The position numbers and the translations under genes were made by a program. A stretch of 64,000 nt of DNA from Diaminobutyricimonas aerilata (GTDB lineage Bacteria; Actinomycetota; Actinomycetes; Actinomycetales; Microbacteriaceae): the NCBI RefSeq assembly GCF_002797715.1, contig NZ_PGFF01000001.1, forward strand, positions 2,627,304 to 2,691,303, given 5' to 3'. Positions 51,334 through 60,935 of the stretch are shown in pieces (position 1 is the stretch's first letter; each line of letters opens with the position of its first letter). The notes beneath the pieces were generated by a model. The model was given only the letters and a program-made list of their open reading frames with translations, searched no databases and was not told the origin of the DNA.

Positions 51334-53046
51334 ATGCACCGTCACCTCTCCGCGTGGTGGAACGGGATCTCCCTCCGCACCAAGATCACGGGAGTGACGG
51401 TCCTCCTCCTCACGCTCGGCCTGCTCGTCGCGGGCGCGGGCACGATGTCGCTGCTCAACGCGTACCTCCTGCAAGAGGTGGACTCGCGGGTCGCGACGGC
51501 GCGTGACTCGCTCGCGAACGAGTCCATCGAGCGCACGAGCGAAGGGTGCAAGGTCAGCACCGGGCCCACGGAGGAGTACTACATCGCGGTGATCTCTGCC
51601 GATGGCGACGACGTGCTGTGCGACAACCGCGGAGTCGGACAGCCCGCCCCGGACCTGTCGAAGCTCTCCTTCGAGCGCACCCAGGACTTCGAGGGGCAGG
51701 CGTTCACCGCCTACTCCCCCGGCAAGGTCGCGCAGTGGCGGGTGATCGCGAGCGAGGGCCGCATCGCCGGCACCGACGCCGACGTCTCCGTGGTCGTCGG
51801 CCTCGACCTCACCAGCACGAACGACGTCGTCGCCCGCTTCGCCGCGATCTTCATGTTCTTCGCCATCGCCGTCGTCGTGCTCGGCGGTGCGCTCACGCGC
51901 CTGCTCGTCATGACCACGTTCGCGCCGCTGCGGGATGTGGAGGAGACGGCGGCGCGCTTCGCCGACGGCGACTTCAATCAGCGCATGTCGGGAGCACTCC
52001 CGAACACGGAGGTCGGCCGCCTCAACCGCTCCCTCAACGCGATGCTCGCCCGCATCGACCGCGCGTTCGCCGATCGCGCCAAGACGATCGAGCAGATGCG
52101 CCGCTTCGTCGGCGACGCGAGCCACGAGCTGCGCACCCCGCTCGTGTCGGTGCGCGGCTACGCCGAGCTCTACCGGATGGGCGCGATCGCCTCCGAGCAC
52201 GACGTGGCGCAGGCGATGGACCGCATCGAGAAGGAGGCGATCCGCATGTCGGAGCTCGTCTCCGACCTTCTGGAGCTGGCCCGGCTCGACGAGGCGCGCC
52301 CGGTCTCCCTCGCCCCCGTCGACCTCGTGCCGATCGCCCACGACGTCGCGCTCGACGCGACCGCCCAGTCCCCCGACCGCACCGTGACGGTGGTGCCGCT
52401 CGAGTTCGAGCCGGCCGAGGTCGAGGCCCCGACCGACGACGAGGCGACTCCGGATGCGGACGCCGGCCCGACCCGCCGATTCGGTCTGCGGTCGACCGGG
52501 GCGAACGCCACCGGTCCGGTCGTCTTCTCCGGCGAACGCTGGGCCCGCCTGCGCAACCGTCGCGGTCGCCCGCAGAAGCAGGAGGAGGCGCCGCTCGCGC
52601 CCCGCACGATCATCGACGACGAGGTGCGGGCGAGCGTCAGCGGCGACGAGAACAAGATCCGCCAGGTCGTGACCAACCTCATGGGCAACGCCATGCGGTA
52701 CACCCCCGACGGCAGCCCGATCGAGATCGGTGTCGGCGCGGACCGCGAGCGCGGCTACGGCGTCATCGCCGTCATCGACCACGGCCCGGGCATCCCGCCC
52801 CAGCTGCGCGAGAAGATCTTCCAGCGCTTCTGGCGCGCCGACAGCTCGCGCACCCGTGAGACCGGCGGCAGCGGCCTCGGACTCGCGATCGTCTCGGCGA
52901 TCGTCCGGTCGCACAACGGCGTCGTCGAGGTGGACGAGACACCGGGGGGCGGCGCGACCTTCCGCGTGCTGCTGCCCCTCCTCCCCACCGCCGAGCCGTC
53001 CCCAACCACACAGTCCACCCCGGCCGGGAGCGTCGCGGGCTCGTAG
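51334..53046 (+). CDS. Sensor histidine kinase
   Basis: 570 residues. TM1 near 17-42, extracytoplasmic sensor of about 120 residues with two cysteines (EGCKVS and LCDNRG), TM2 near 170-190, HAMP (FAPLRDVEETAARFADGDF), DHp with the phosphorylated histidine in DASHELRTPLVSVRGYAELY near 264, and the ATPase with N box VVTNLMGNAMRYTP near 442, then GPGIPP and GGSGLGLAIV. An insert of about 70 polar residues (from about 350) separates DHp and ATPase helices; it is not typical. It forms an operon with the response regulator. Confidence 0.95.
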   Translation: MHRHLSAWWNGISLRTKITGVTVLLLTLGLLVAGAGTMSLLNAYLLQEVDSRVATARDSLANESIERTSEGCKVSTGPTEEYYIAVISADGDDVLCDNRGVGQPAPDLSKLSFERTQDFEGQAFTAYSPGKVAQWRVIASEGRIAGTDADVSVVVGLDLTSTNDVVARFAAIFMFFAIAVVVLGGALTRLLVMTTFAPLRDVEETAARFADGDFNQRMSGALPNTEVGRLNRSLNAMLARIDRAFADRAKTIEQMRRFVGDASHELRTPLVSVRGYAELYRMGAIASEHDVAQAMDRIEKEAIRMSELVSDLLELARLDEARPVSLAPVDLVPIAHDVALDATAQSPDRTVTVVPLEFEPAEVEAPTDDEATPDADAGPTRRFGLRSTGANATGPVVFSGERWARLRNRRGRPQKQEEAPLAPRTIIDDEVRASVSGDENKIRQVVTNLMGNAMRYTPDGSPIEIGVGADRERGYGVIAVIDHGPGIPPQLREKIFQRFWRADSSRTRETGGSGLGLAIVSAIVRSHNGVVEVDETPGGGATFRVLLPLLPTAEPSPTTQSTPAGSVAGS

Positions 53047-53049
53047 CGT
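53044..53049 (+). promoter_or_regulatory. Leaderless -10 box (TAGCGT) at the end of the kinase gene
   Basis: TANNNT hexamer 13 bases before ATG 53057; overlaps the kinase stop codon (TAG). Confidence 0.5.
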
Positions 53050-53056
53050 CGACGGC

Positions 53057-53347
53057 ATGACCCGTTACCACGTCGATGCCGATGCCGTCCTCTCCGTCAC
53101 CGCCGCCGTCCGCGGCTCGATCAGCCGCATCCAGAGCGAGGTGAGCGGCCTGCACGGTCAGCTCACCAACCTGCAGGGGTCGTGGGGCGGTCAAGCCGCG
53201 ACCGCCTTCCAGTCGGTCATCACCGACTGGCGCGCCACCCAGCTGCGCGTCGAAGAGAGCCTCGCGCAGATCACCACCGCGCTCGGCCAGGCCGGTCAGC
53301 AGTACGCCGACATCGAGTCGGCGAACGCGCGACTGTTCGGCCGCTAG
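53057..53347 (+). CDS. WXG100-family (ESAT-6-like) protein
   Basis: 96 residues, two helices separated by the turn SWGGQAA (the WXG motif near residue 43) as in ESX substrates. The C-terminal helix (VEESLAQITTALGQAGQQYADIESANARLF) carries the YxxxD/E secretion signal (YADIE). ESX genes such as EccC are not in this window, so it may be a solitary substrate or chaperone. Ends four bases into the convergent oxidoreductase gene. Confidence 0.87.
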   Translation: MTRYHVDADAVLSVTAAVRGSISRIQSEVSGLHGQLTNLQGSWGGQAATAFQSVITDWRATQLRVEESLAQITTALGQAGQQYADIESANARLFGR

Positions 53348-54480
53348 GCGCCGAAGCGCTCCAGGCGGCAGCCGCGGAGTTCGAGCGAATCGACGCCCTC
53401 GCTCGCACCGGCGTCACCGTCGCCGGGATGACCGGCGATCTCGTCGGCCACGAGGCGCCCCACCGCGGCGGCGAGAGTGACCCCGGAGTGCATGACACTC
53501 ACGTACAGGCCCGGCCGACCCGGCACGGCGCCGACGATCGGTTCGCCGTCGATCGGCATCGGCCGCCAACCGATGTCGACCGACACCAGCCTCACGTCGC
53601 GGGTGCGGTCGAGCTCCGCACGCAGCCGATCGACGGCCCGCCGGGCGGTGCGGGCGAGATCGTGTTGGGACTGCTCTCCGGTGTACTCGAGCGGCAGGAG
53701 CAGCACGCCCTCGCGGTCCTGACGCACCTCGAAGTCCGGGCCCGCCACGATGCCGTGCACGACCCGCCGGGCGCTGCGCGCCCGCACGAGCACCGCCGGG
53801 GAGGAGTGCACGGGCACATGGACACCGACCGCGGCGCACAGCGCAGCCGTTCCGACCCCGGCCGCGACGACGACGGTGCCCGCGCGCACGTCGCCGCGCG
53901 GGGTACGCACCCCGATCACCAACTCCCCCTCGATAAGCAACCCGGTCACGGGGGTGCCGACGTGCACGCGCGCGCCCCGCGCGACGGCGGCATCGACGAG
54001 CGCCTCGGTCGCCGCCACCGGGTCGACCGCGCCGTCCTCCGGCGAATGCACGGCCCCGAGCGGCGGGGTGCGCAGCCCCGGCTCGACGGCCGCGATCGCC
54101 GCCGCGTCCAACCATCCGTTCGTCGCTGCCGGCGGCCAGGTGAGCGAACCGGACCACGTGACGTCGAGCTCGGGCACCTCGCTCTCGAGGCGGCGGTATT
54201 CGTCGACCGCGATCCGTCGCAGGGGCGCGGAGGGGACATCCGGCACCTCGGTCGCGCCGATCCACGCGAAGGACGCTCCGGTCGCGCCGGATGCAGGGAG
54301 ACCGGCATCGAAGATCGTCACCGCGAGCCCGCGGGAGGCGAGGTGATACGCGATCGACGCGCCGACGATGCCGGCGCCGACCACGGCGACGTCGACGGGC
54401 GCGTCGGAGTGTGCGTGCGAGTCGGCGGGAAGGTGCGAGTCGTCAGGCGCGTCATGGGAGACGGGCGATGAATGAGCCAC
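53344..54480 (-). CDS. FAD-dependent DAO-type oxidoreductase
   Basis: About 378 residues of the glycine/D-amino-acid oxidase family. The FAD motif VVGAGIVGASIAYHLA is near residue 30; SGATGASFAWIG follows; C-terminal VSVMHSGVTLAAAVGRLVADEI closes the fold. It oxidises an amine or amino acid using O2 or quinone. Start is uncertain: GTG 54480 begins a 25-residue His/Asp-rich lead (SHLPADSHAHSD) with no clear ribosome site; no nearer start codon before the FAD motif is convincing. Confidence 0.85.
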   Translation of the reverse strand: MAHSSPVSHDAPDDSHLPADSHAHSDAPVDVAVVGAGIVGASIAYHLASRGLAVTIFDAGLPASGATGASFAWIGATEVPDVPSAPLRRIAVDEYRRLESEVPELDVTWSGSLTWPPAATNGWLDAAAIAAVEPGLRTPPLGAVHSPEDGAVDPVAATEALVDAAVARGARVHVGTPVTGLLIEGELVIGVRTPRGDVRAGTVVVAAGVGTAALCAAVGVHVPVHSSPAVLVRARSARRVVHGIVAGPDFEVRQDREGVLLLPLEYTGEQSQHDLARTARRAVDRLRAELDRTRDVRLVSVDIGWRPMPIDGEPIVGAVPGRPGLYVSVMHSGVTLAAAVGRLVADEIAGHPGDGDAGASEGVDSLELRGCRLERFGA

Positions 54481-54638
54481 GGGGAAGACATCCGATTCTG
54501 AGCAGGGGGAGACGATCGCCGCGTGAACGCGGAGGGGCCGGAGTCCTGCTACAAGCTCATGTCTCCGACAGTAGCGGCCGCCGCCGGAGGACGACAAGGG
54601 CTCTGGCGCCTCGGCTTCCGTCGCGGGGTCCGCGCCGT

Positions 54639-54644
54639 TACGGT
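54639..54644 (+). promoter_or_regulatory. Leaderless -10 box (TACGGT) before the micropeptide
   Basis: TANNNT hexamer 13 bases ahead of ATG 54652 and 148 bases ahead of the PheS-like gene. Confidence 0.5.
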
Positions 54645-54651
54645 GGTCGGC

Positions 54652-54726
54652 ATGACGTATCGCGCCGCACGATTTCTGCGCCCCCGACCGGTCCCCGGTC
54701 GTGTGGGCCTGATCGCGCGCGCGTAG
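54652..54726 (+). CDS. 24-residue Arg/Pro-rich micropeptide upstream of the PheS-like gene
   Basis: The peptide starts MTYRAARFLRPRPVPGR and ends in VGLIARA, with 6 Arg and 3 Pro in 24 residues. TACGGT 13 bases before the ATG matches other leaderless starts in the window. Its stop lies 60 bases before the PheS-like gene and a small hairpin (CCGAG-CCG-CTCGG) intervenes. It could be a leader peptide controlling that gene or a substrate of the ligase. No homologue known to me. Confidence 0.45.
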   Translation: MTYRAARFLRPRPVPGRVGLIARA

Positions 54727-54786
54727 GTCCCGCGCCGAGCCGCTCGGGGGTGTCTCCTCGAACCGACTCGACACGAAGGACCTGCC

Positions 54787-55914
54787 ATGCCCCACCTCTC
54801 CTCCCGCGAACTCGCGGACGCCCTCGCCCTGCGTGACCTCAGCGACCCTGCCCGTGGGGCCCACGCGATGCAGACACTGCTCGACGCGGTCATCGATGCG
54901 GCCGCATCGGTGACCGTCGACCGGCCGCATATCCGTCTCGTGAGGGACTCGCCGCTCGTTCCCGTGGCCGACAATTACGACCGGCTCGGATTCCCGATCG
55001 CCGACGTCACCCGAGACCGCCGCTACACCCGGTACGTCAGTGACCGGGTCATGCTCCGCAGCCACACGTCCGCCGCGATCCCCGGTCTGCTCGACCGGCT
55101 GGCGACGCTGCCGGAACCGGCGCACGACGACCTCATCGTGCTGCCCGGGCTCGTCTACCGCCGGGACTCGATCGACCGCACCCACGTCGGCGAGCCGCAT
55201 CAGGTGGACCTGTGGCGCCTGTCGTCCCGCGCCCGCTTCGGCGTCGACGAGTTGCTCGCGCTGGCCGGCGCGATCGTGCAGGCCGTCTTCCCGGGCGCCG
55301 AGTGGCGCGCGGAACCCGCCACCCACCCGTACACCCGGGACGGGCGGCAGATCGACGTGCGCATCGACGGGGAGTGGCTCGAGCTCGCCGAGTGCGGAGT
55401 CGTCGCCGACCACCTGTGGACCGGTGCGGGGCTCGACCCTGCCCGGTGGTCCGGCCTCGCCCTCGGGATGGGACTCGACCGTGCGCTCATGCTGCGCAAG
55501 GGCATCCCCGACATCCGGGTGCTGCGGTCGGTCGATCCGAGGGTGCAGCGCCAGCTGCTCGACCTCGAGCCGTGGCGACCGGTCTCGATCATGCCGCCGT
55601 TGCGGCGGGATCTCTCGATCGTGGTCGACGGGCTCGACGACGCGGAGACCCTCGGCGATCGCGTGCGGTCCGCGCTCGGCGCAGACGCGGACGACCTCGA
55701 ATCGATCGAGCTGCTCGCGCTCACCCCGTGGGCGGACCTGCCGGAGTCCGCTCGGGACCGCCTGGCCCTGCGGCCCGATCAGGCGAACGCGCTCGTTCGT
55801 CTCACCCTGCGTCCGCTCGACCGCACGCTCACCGATCCGGAGGCCAACCGCATCCGCGACCGGGTGTACCGGGTGTTGCACCGCGGTCCCGTGCTCGAGC
55901 TGATCGCCGGGTGA
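54787..55914 (+). CDS. Stand-alone PheS-related ligase with ferredoxin-fold anticodon-binding domain
   Basis: 375 residues. The N-terminal 260 match the catalytic core of phenylalanyl-tRNA synthetase alpha: motif 1-like MLRSHTSAAIPGLL, motif 2 LVYRRDSIDRTHVGEPHQVDLW, EWLELAECGVV and motif 3 LGMGLDRALMLRKGIPDIRVL. The last 100 (MPPLRRDLSIVVDGLDDAETL ... NRIRDRVYRVLHR) are the FDX-ACB domain normally at the end of PheT. Only mitochondrial PheRS has this fused, single-chain form; the missing coiled-coil and B-domains mean this is probably not the cell's main PheRS. I recall NCBI names a related family the PheS-related mystery ligase SrmL. GAAGGACC precedes the ATG. Confidence 0.85.
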   Translation: MPHLSSRELADALALRDLSDPARGAHAMQTLLDAVIDAAASVTVDRPHIRLVRDSPLVPVADNYDRLGFPIADVTRDRRYTRYVSDRVMLRSHTSAAIPGLLDRLATLPEPAHDDLIVLPGLVYRRDSIDRTHVGEPHQVDLWRLSSRARFGVDELLALAGAIVQAVFPGAEWRAEPATHPYTRDGRQIDVRIDGEWLELAECGVVADHLWTGAGLDPARWSGLALGMGLDRALMLRKGIPDIRVLRSVDPRVQRQLLDLEPWRPVSIMPPLRRDLSIVVDGLDDAETLGDRVRSALGADADDLESIELLALTPWADLPESARDRLALRPDQANALVRLTLRPLDRTLTDPEANRIRDRVYRVLHRGPVLELIAG

Positions 55915-55933
55915 CGTGCGGGCGGGTTAACGC

Positions 55934-55969
55934 CGTGTGGGCGGCTCCCCGAAGGGAACCGCCCACACG
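55934..55969 (+). terminator. Bidirectional intrinsic terminator
   Basis: Arms CGTGTGGGCGG and CCGCCCACACG (11 bases) with an inner CCC/GGG pairing and a GAA loop. Lies between the convergent PheS-like and groEL genes and can end both. Confidence 0.8.
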
Positions 55970-55985
55970 TGGTGTTGCGACTGGA

Positions 55986-57800
<1,815 letters not shown>

Positions 57801-57817
57801 TCAGTCGGGGTTCGCGC

Positions 57818-58021
57818 TCAGGCGAGGCGAACCGACTCGGCCTGCGGCCCCTTCGATCCGGTACCCACCTCGAAGACGACCTGCTGGCCCTCTTCGAGGA
57901 CCTTGTAGCCGCTCATGTCGATCGCGGAGTAGTGGACGAACACGTCCTGGCCTCCGCCCTCGACGGTGATGAAGCCGAAGCCCTTCTCTGCGTTGAACCA
58001 CTTCACGGTCCCAGTCGCCAT
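57818..58021 (-). CDS. cspA: Cold-shock protein CspA type
   Basis: 67 residues, a single cold-shock domain: [29 protein letters not shown] carries RNP1 (KGFGFI) and RNP2 (VFVHY), and [10 protein letters not shown] ends it. It binds RNA and single-stranded DNA and melts mRNA structure in the cold. GGGAGCAACACC precedes the ATG. A leader of about 150 bases separates its likely promoter (TAGCAT, 58182-58177) from the start, as is usual for cold-induced csp mRNAs. Confidence 0.95.
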   Translation of the reverse strand: MATGTVKWFNAEKGFGFITVEGGGQDVFVHYSAIDMSGYKVLEEGQQVVFEVGTGSKGPQAESVRLA

Positions 58022-58176
58022 GGTGTTGCTCCCTGCTGCTGCGGTGCTGCGTAGTGCGTGCGGCCCGTGCGGAATCGCCAGTGCCGGGTCGACGCGGGCC
58101 GCAACCCGCACCCCTCCGGCCCGCTGGCGGATGCGGGTGCTCTGCCTTTCGCGCGCCGGATGGGCGACCAAGCCAG

Positions 58177-58182
58177 ATGCTA
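58177..58182 (-). promoter_or_regulatory. Probable cspA -10 box (TAGCAT)
   Basis: TANNNT with a CTGTTG-like -35 17 bases upstream on the minus strand; start near 58170, so a leader of about 150 bases. The rest of the gap (58183-58290) shows no other feature. Confidence 0.45.
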
Positions 58183-58290
58183 ACGGAGCGATGTGTCGCC
58201 AACAGGCCCGAAAACCCCAGATGACGCCGTGCTCACGACAATTCAACAAGAATTAAACACGGGCGTAACACCCGGGCCATGAAGCGGCGC

Positions 58291-58851
58291 CTATTCGGCT
58301 CGATCGGCGCCTAACACGACGGTCACCGGGGCACCGGGGTACGCGTCGGAGAGCTGCACGTCGCCCGGTTCGCCGATCGCCGCGAGGATGCCGCGGGCGA
58401 TGCCCTCGAACTGCTCGCCGTTGTAGAAGACGATCGTGTCGGGGAAATCGCGGTCGGCCGCCGTGTTGCGCGCGCCCACGGGCCAACCCTGCTCCTCGAG
58501 GGTGTCGCCGATCTGCTCGTCGAGCTCGTCGACGGGGCTCGCGTTGAGCACGGTGATGGTGAGTCCGAGCGCGGGGTCGATCGCCGAAGGATCCGTCACC
58601 GGCTCCGCGGTCGCAGGCGGAGCCTCGGTGGGGGGAGGCGAACTCTCCCCCGCGAGGGAGGGCAGGTCGAACCGGAAGCTGTCGTTGACGAGCGCGAGTC
58701 CGATGACGCCGACGAGCACGAGCACACCGGTCGCGAGCGCCGCCCAGGCGAACCGGATCCATCCGCGCCCCTTGCGCGCCGGCGCCCGATGAGCGCCCAC
58801 CCGCGGCAGGGTCGGGATGTCGTCGAATTCGTCTCTCGGGAACTTGGCCAT
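58291..58851 (-). CDS. LytR C-terminal domain membrane protein
   Basis: 186 residues: a cytoplasmic basic tail (VGAHRAPARKGRGWIR), one TM helix (AWAALATGVLVLVGVIGLALV near 33-53), a Pro/Thr linker and the LytR_C domain (LTITVLNASPVDELDEQIGDTLEEQGWPVG...VFYNGEQFEGIARGILAAIG) outside. LytR_C is the partner domain of wall-teichoic-acid-type ligases, but the catalytic LCP domain is absent. GAGGACC precedes ATG. Follows DUF3263 by five bases in one operon. Confidence 0.9.
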   Translation of the reverse strand: MAKFPRDEFDDIPTLPRVGAHRAPARKGRGWIRFAWAALATGVLVLVGVIGLALVNDSFRFDLPSLAGESSPPPTEAPPATAEPVTDPSAIDPALGLTITVLNASPVDELDEQIGDTLEEQGWPVGARNTAADRDFPDTIVFYNGEQFEGIARGILAAIGEPGDVQLSDAYPGAPVTVVLGADRAE

Positions 58852-58856
58852 GGTCC

Positions 58857-59162
58857 TCAGCGCTCGTCGAAGGGGCGACCCGCGCCGCCGTCGGCACCGA
58901 ACACGCGGGTGCCGCGGGCGGCGGTGCGGGCATCGCGAAGGCGACGCAGCCGTCCGACGAGCATCGGGTCGTAGCGAACGGCGTCGACGTCGTCGATCAG
59001 GCCGTTCAGCAGTTGATAGTAGCGGGCGGGCGTGAGAGAGAACCGCTCGCGGATGGCCGCCTCCTTCGCCCCGACGTGACGCGACCACTCGCGTTCGAAG
59101 TCGAGGATGCGGCGGTCGCGCTCACTGAGCGTGTCCGGCGCGCGTTCGGGTACGGCTCCCAT
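58857..59162 (-). CDS. DUF3263 protein
   Basis: 101 residues. The domain (LSERDRRILDFEREWSRHVGAKEAAIRERFSLTPARYYQLLNGLIDD) resembles a helix-turn-helix and is found across actinobacteria next to LytR_C proteins. Start 59162 is picked because TACGAT lies 13 bases upstream (leaderless); ATG 59171 and 59189 are alternatives. Cotranscribed with the LytR_C gene. Confidence 0.85.
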   Translation of the reverse strand: MGAVPERAPDTLSERDRRILDFEREWSRHVGAKEAAIRERFSLTPARYYQLLNGLIDDVDAVRYDPMLVGRLRRLRDARTAARGTRVFGADGGAGRPFDER

Positions 59163-59169
59163 CCGCGTC

Positions 59170-59175
59170 ATCGTA
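59170..59175 (-). promoter_or_regulatory. Leaderless -10 box (TACGAT)
   Basis: TANNNT hexamer 13 bases before ATG 59162 of the DUF3263 gene. Confidence 0.5.
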
Positions 59176-59227
59176 GAACCGCTCGACATCCCCGTCGCGG
59201 CGGCGCGCCCGCGCGCCCCGGATGCGC

Positions 59228-59346
59228 CGCGCTACAGCTCCATCCGCGCTACAGATCCGCGCTCACGCGACAACGTCGATCCGACGCGCTACACAACCGT
59301 GCGTGCGCCACACCTTCTTCTGCCGCACGAGCGCGATTGTGTAGCG
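59228..59346. repeat. CGCGCTACA direct repeats and a long inverted repeat
   Basis: The 9-mer CGCGCTACA or its close form occurs three times (near 59228, 59247 and 59285), and CGCTACACAA (59287-59296) faces TTGTGTAGCG (59337-59346) with perfect 10-base arms and a 40-base loop. Lies in the 270-base gap between DUF3263 and DUF2332, where no gene is seen. Confidence 0.65.
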
Positions 59347-59432
59347 GCACCGGTCAGCGCCGTGGCGGGATCGGGCGGCCCGGTCAGTCGAGGGTGCGGC
59401 GGCCCGACTCCGGCGGGGCGGCGGCGCGCGGG

Positions 59433-60404
59433 TCAGGCGGGGATGCGGCGCAGGGTCTCGCCGTGCGGTTCCGCGAAGGCGAGCGGATGCCCGTCGAGCG
59501 CGAGCAGGAACGGCGCGTCGGAGGGCGGTACGGCGGCCGGCGCCGTGTCGGGGTAGAGGCCGGCGAACTCGAGGCTCACCCAGTGCACCCCGAGTCGGCG
59601 CACCTCCTCCCGGAACCGCTCCCGGCGAGCGCGCGGCAGGTAGGCGAGCACGCCCGTCGTGACGACGACGGGCGCCGCGTCGTCCGGCACCTCGGCGACG
59701 AGCCGGGCGAGGTCGTCGACCGCGTCGCCGCGCTCGACCACCACCGGATCCTGTGCGGCGATGCCGAGCGCGGCGTCCAGTCGCCCCCGCCGCTCCGGCT
59801 CGTCCGCCGGCAGCAGCGCACGCAGCCACGCCGCGTCGGCCGGGTCGGCCGCGTCGAGCGGCGCGCGGTCGATGCCGCGCCGCCACACCACCTGCGGCAA
59901 CCCCGCCGGCGGCGCGACCGCGCCGTCCGTCGCGCAATCGAGCACCAGTCGGGAGTCGCCGACCACGGGCCCGCCGATCACGGGCCCGCCGATCACGGGC
60001 CCGCCGTCGTAGCGGTAGGCGTAGCGGTCGAGCTGCAGGCACAACCCGGCCGCGGCGCCGACCTCGATGATTGCGAGCGGCCAGTCGATCCGCGCGAGTG
60101 CGGGCAGCAGCGCGGCGCACCGACCCGGTTCGTTCGTCTGCGTCGCGCGCACGAGCGCCTCCGCCTCGACCTCCGCCCACCGCGTCAGAAGCCGCTCGCG
60201 CAGCTCCGGCCACGAGGCATCCGCCCAGCCGCGCAGCCGCGCGCACGCGAAGACGAGCGCGGGCTGTCGACGCTGGTCCGGCAGCCGGTCGATGAGCGCG
60301 AGCACCTCGTCGTCGGCCGCGACACCCTCCGCCCACGCCGCGGTGAGCGGCGAACGGCGTCGCATCTCGTCGGCGAACCGGCGGTACCACGCCGCGGTCT
60401 CCAT
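59433..60404 (-). CDS. DUF2332 family protein
   Basis: 323 residues of DUF2332. IIEVGAAAGLCLQLDRYAYRYDG near 112-134 looks like a nucleotide or SAM-binding loop, and late DAPVVVTTGVLAYLPRARRERF supports a methyltransferase-like fold; no activity is known. Three tandem copies of a 15-base unit encode GGPVIGGPVIGGPVV near 133-147, a local duplication. Shares one base (TGATG) with the GNAT gene upstream. Confidence 0.88.
   Translation of the reverse strand: METAAWYRRFADEMRRRSPLTAAWAEGVAADDEVLALIDRLPDQRRQPALVFACARLRGWADASWPELRERLLTRWAEVEAEALVRATQTNEPGRCAALLPALARIDWPLAIIEVGAAAGLCLQLDRYAYRYDGGPVIGGPVIGGPVVGDSRLVLDCATDGAVAPPAGLPQVVWRRGIDRAPLDAADPADAAWLRALLPADEPERRGRLDAALGIAAQDPVVVERGDAVDDLARLVAEVPDDAAPVVVTTGVLAYLPRARRERFREEVRRLGVHWVSLEFAGLYPDTAPAAVPPSDAPFLLALDGHPLAFAEPHGETLRRIPA
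59970..60008 (-). repeat. 15-base tandem repeat within the DUF2332 gene
   Basis: On the plus strand GATCACGGGCCCGCC and a close first copy run in three units, giving GGPVI-GGPVI-GGPVV in the protein. In-frame, so length variation would keep the reading frame. Confidence 0.7.
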
Positions 60405-60877
60405 CAGCGGGGAAGCGTCGAGTCGGCGGGACGGTACATCGAGATGTGCTGGATACCCGCCTCGTCATAGGCCTCGCCGAAGGCCGCGAACCCGAACCGT
60501 TCGTACACCCCGCGCACCGCGACTTGCGCGTGCAGCATCATCGCGAGGCGTCCATGACGCCGTATTACCTCGTCGAGCAGGTCGCGCGCGAGGCCCTCGC
60601 CGCGCCGATCGGCGCGCACGACGACCCGCCCGACGACGAGGTGCGCGTCACGGTGTTCGGGCACCGGATCCACGAGAACCCGCAGGTAGGCGGCCGCTCC
60701 CTGGTCGTCGGCGATCCACACGTGCTGCGTGGCGGGTTCCAGATCGCGGAAGTCGAGCTCGGTCTCGTCGACCCTCTGCTCGACCAGGAACACATCGGTT
60801 CTCAGTTTGAGGATCGAATAGAGTTCCCGGGTCGTGAGTTCGCTCCACGGGCGGACCATGAGGGAACGTTCGGGCAC
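60404..60877 (-). CDS. ElaA-family GNAT acetyltransferase
   Basis: 157 residues. ElaA marks: YSILKLRTDVFLVEQR near the start, LEPATQHVWIADD, and the acetyl-CoA loop VRADRRGEGLARDLLDEV near 95. The end segment QVAVRGVYERFGFAAFGEAYDEAGIQHISMYR is highly typical. Start GTG 60877 lies 13 bases after TAAACT (leaderless); ATG 60859 would be the alternative. Divergent from msrB and coupled to DUF2332. Confidence 0.92.
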   Translation of the reverse strand: MPERSLMVRPWSELTTRELYSILKLRTDVFLVEQRVDETELDFRDLEPATQHVWIADDQGAAAYLRVLVDPVPEHRDAHLVVGRVVVRADRRGEGLARDLLDEVIRRHGRLAMMLHAQVAVRGVYERFGFAAFGEAYDEAGIQHISMYRPADSTLPR

Positions 60878-60884
60878 GCCCGCG

Positions 60885-60890
60885 AGTTTA
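60885..60890 (-). promoter_or_regulatory. Leaderless -10 box (TAAACT)
   Basis: TANNNT hexamer 13 bases before GTG 60877 of the ElaA-type GNAT gene. Confidence 0.5.
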
Positions 60891-60935
60891 TTCTGACGAA
60901 GGATGTCCCTTCGCTAGGAGAGGAAACCGACCACC

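Noticed and set aside
54523-54726. 67-codon GTG ORF covering the micropeptide
   Set aside because: No ribosome site at the GTG, and the -10 box for the internal ATG lies inside it; the shorter ORF is better supported.
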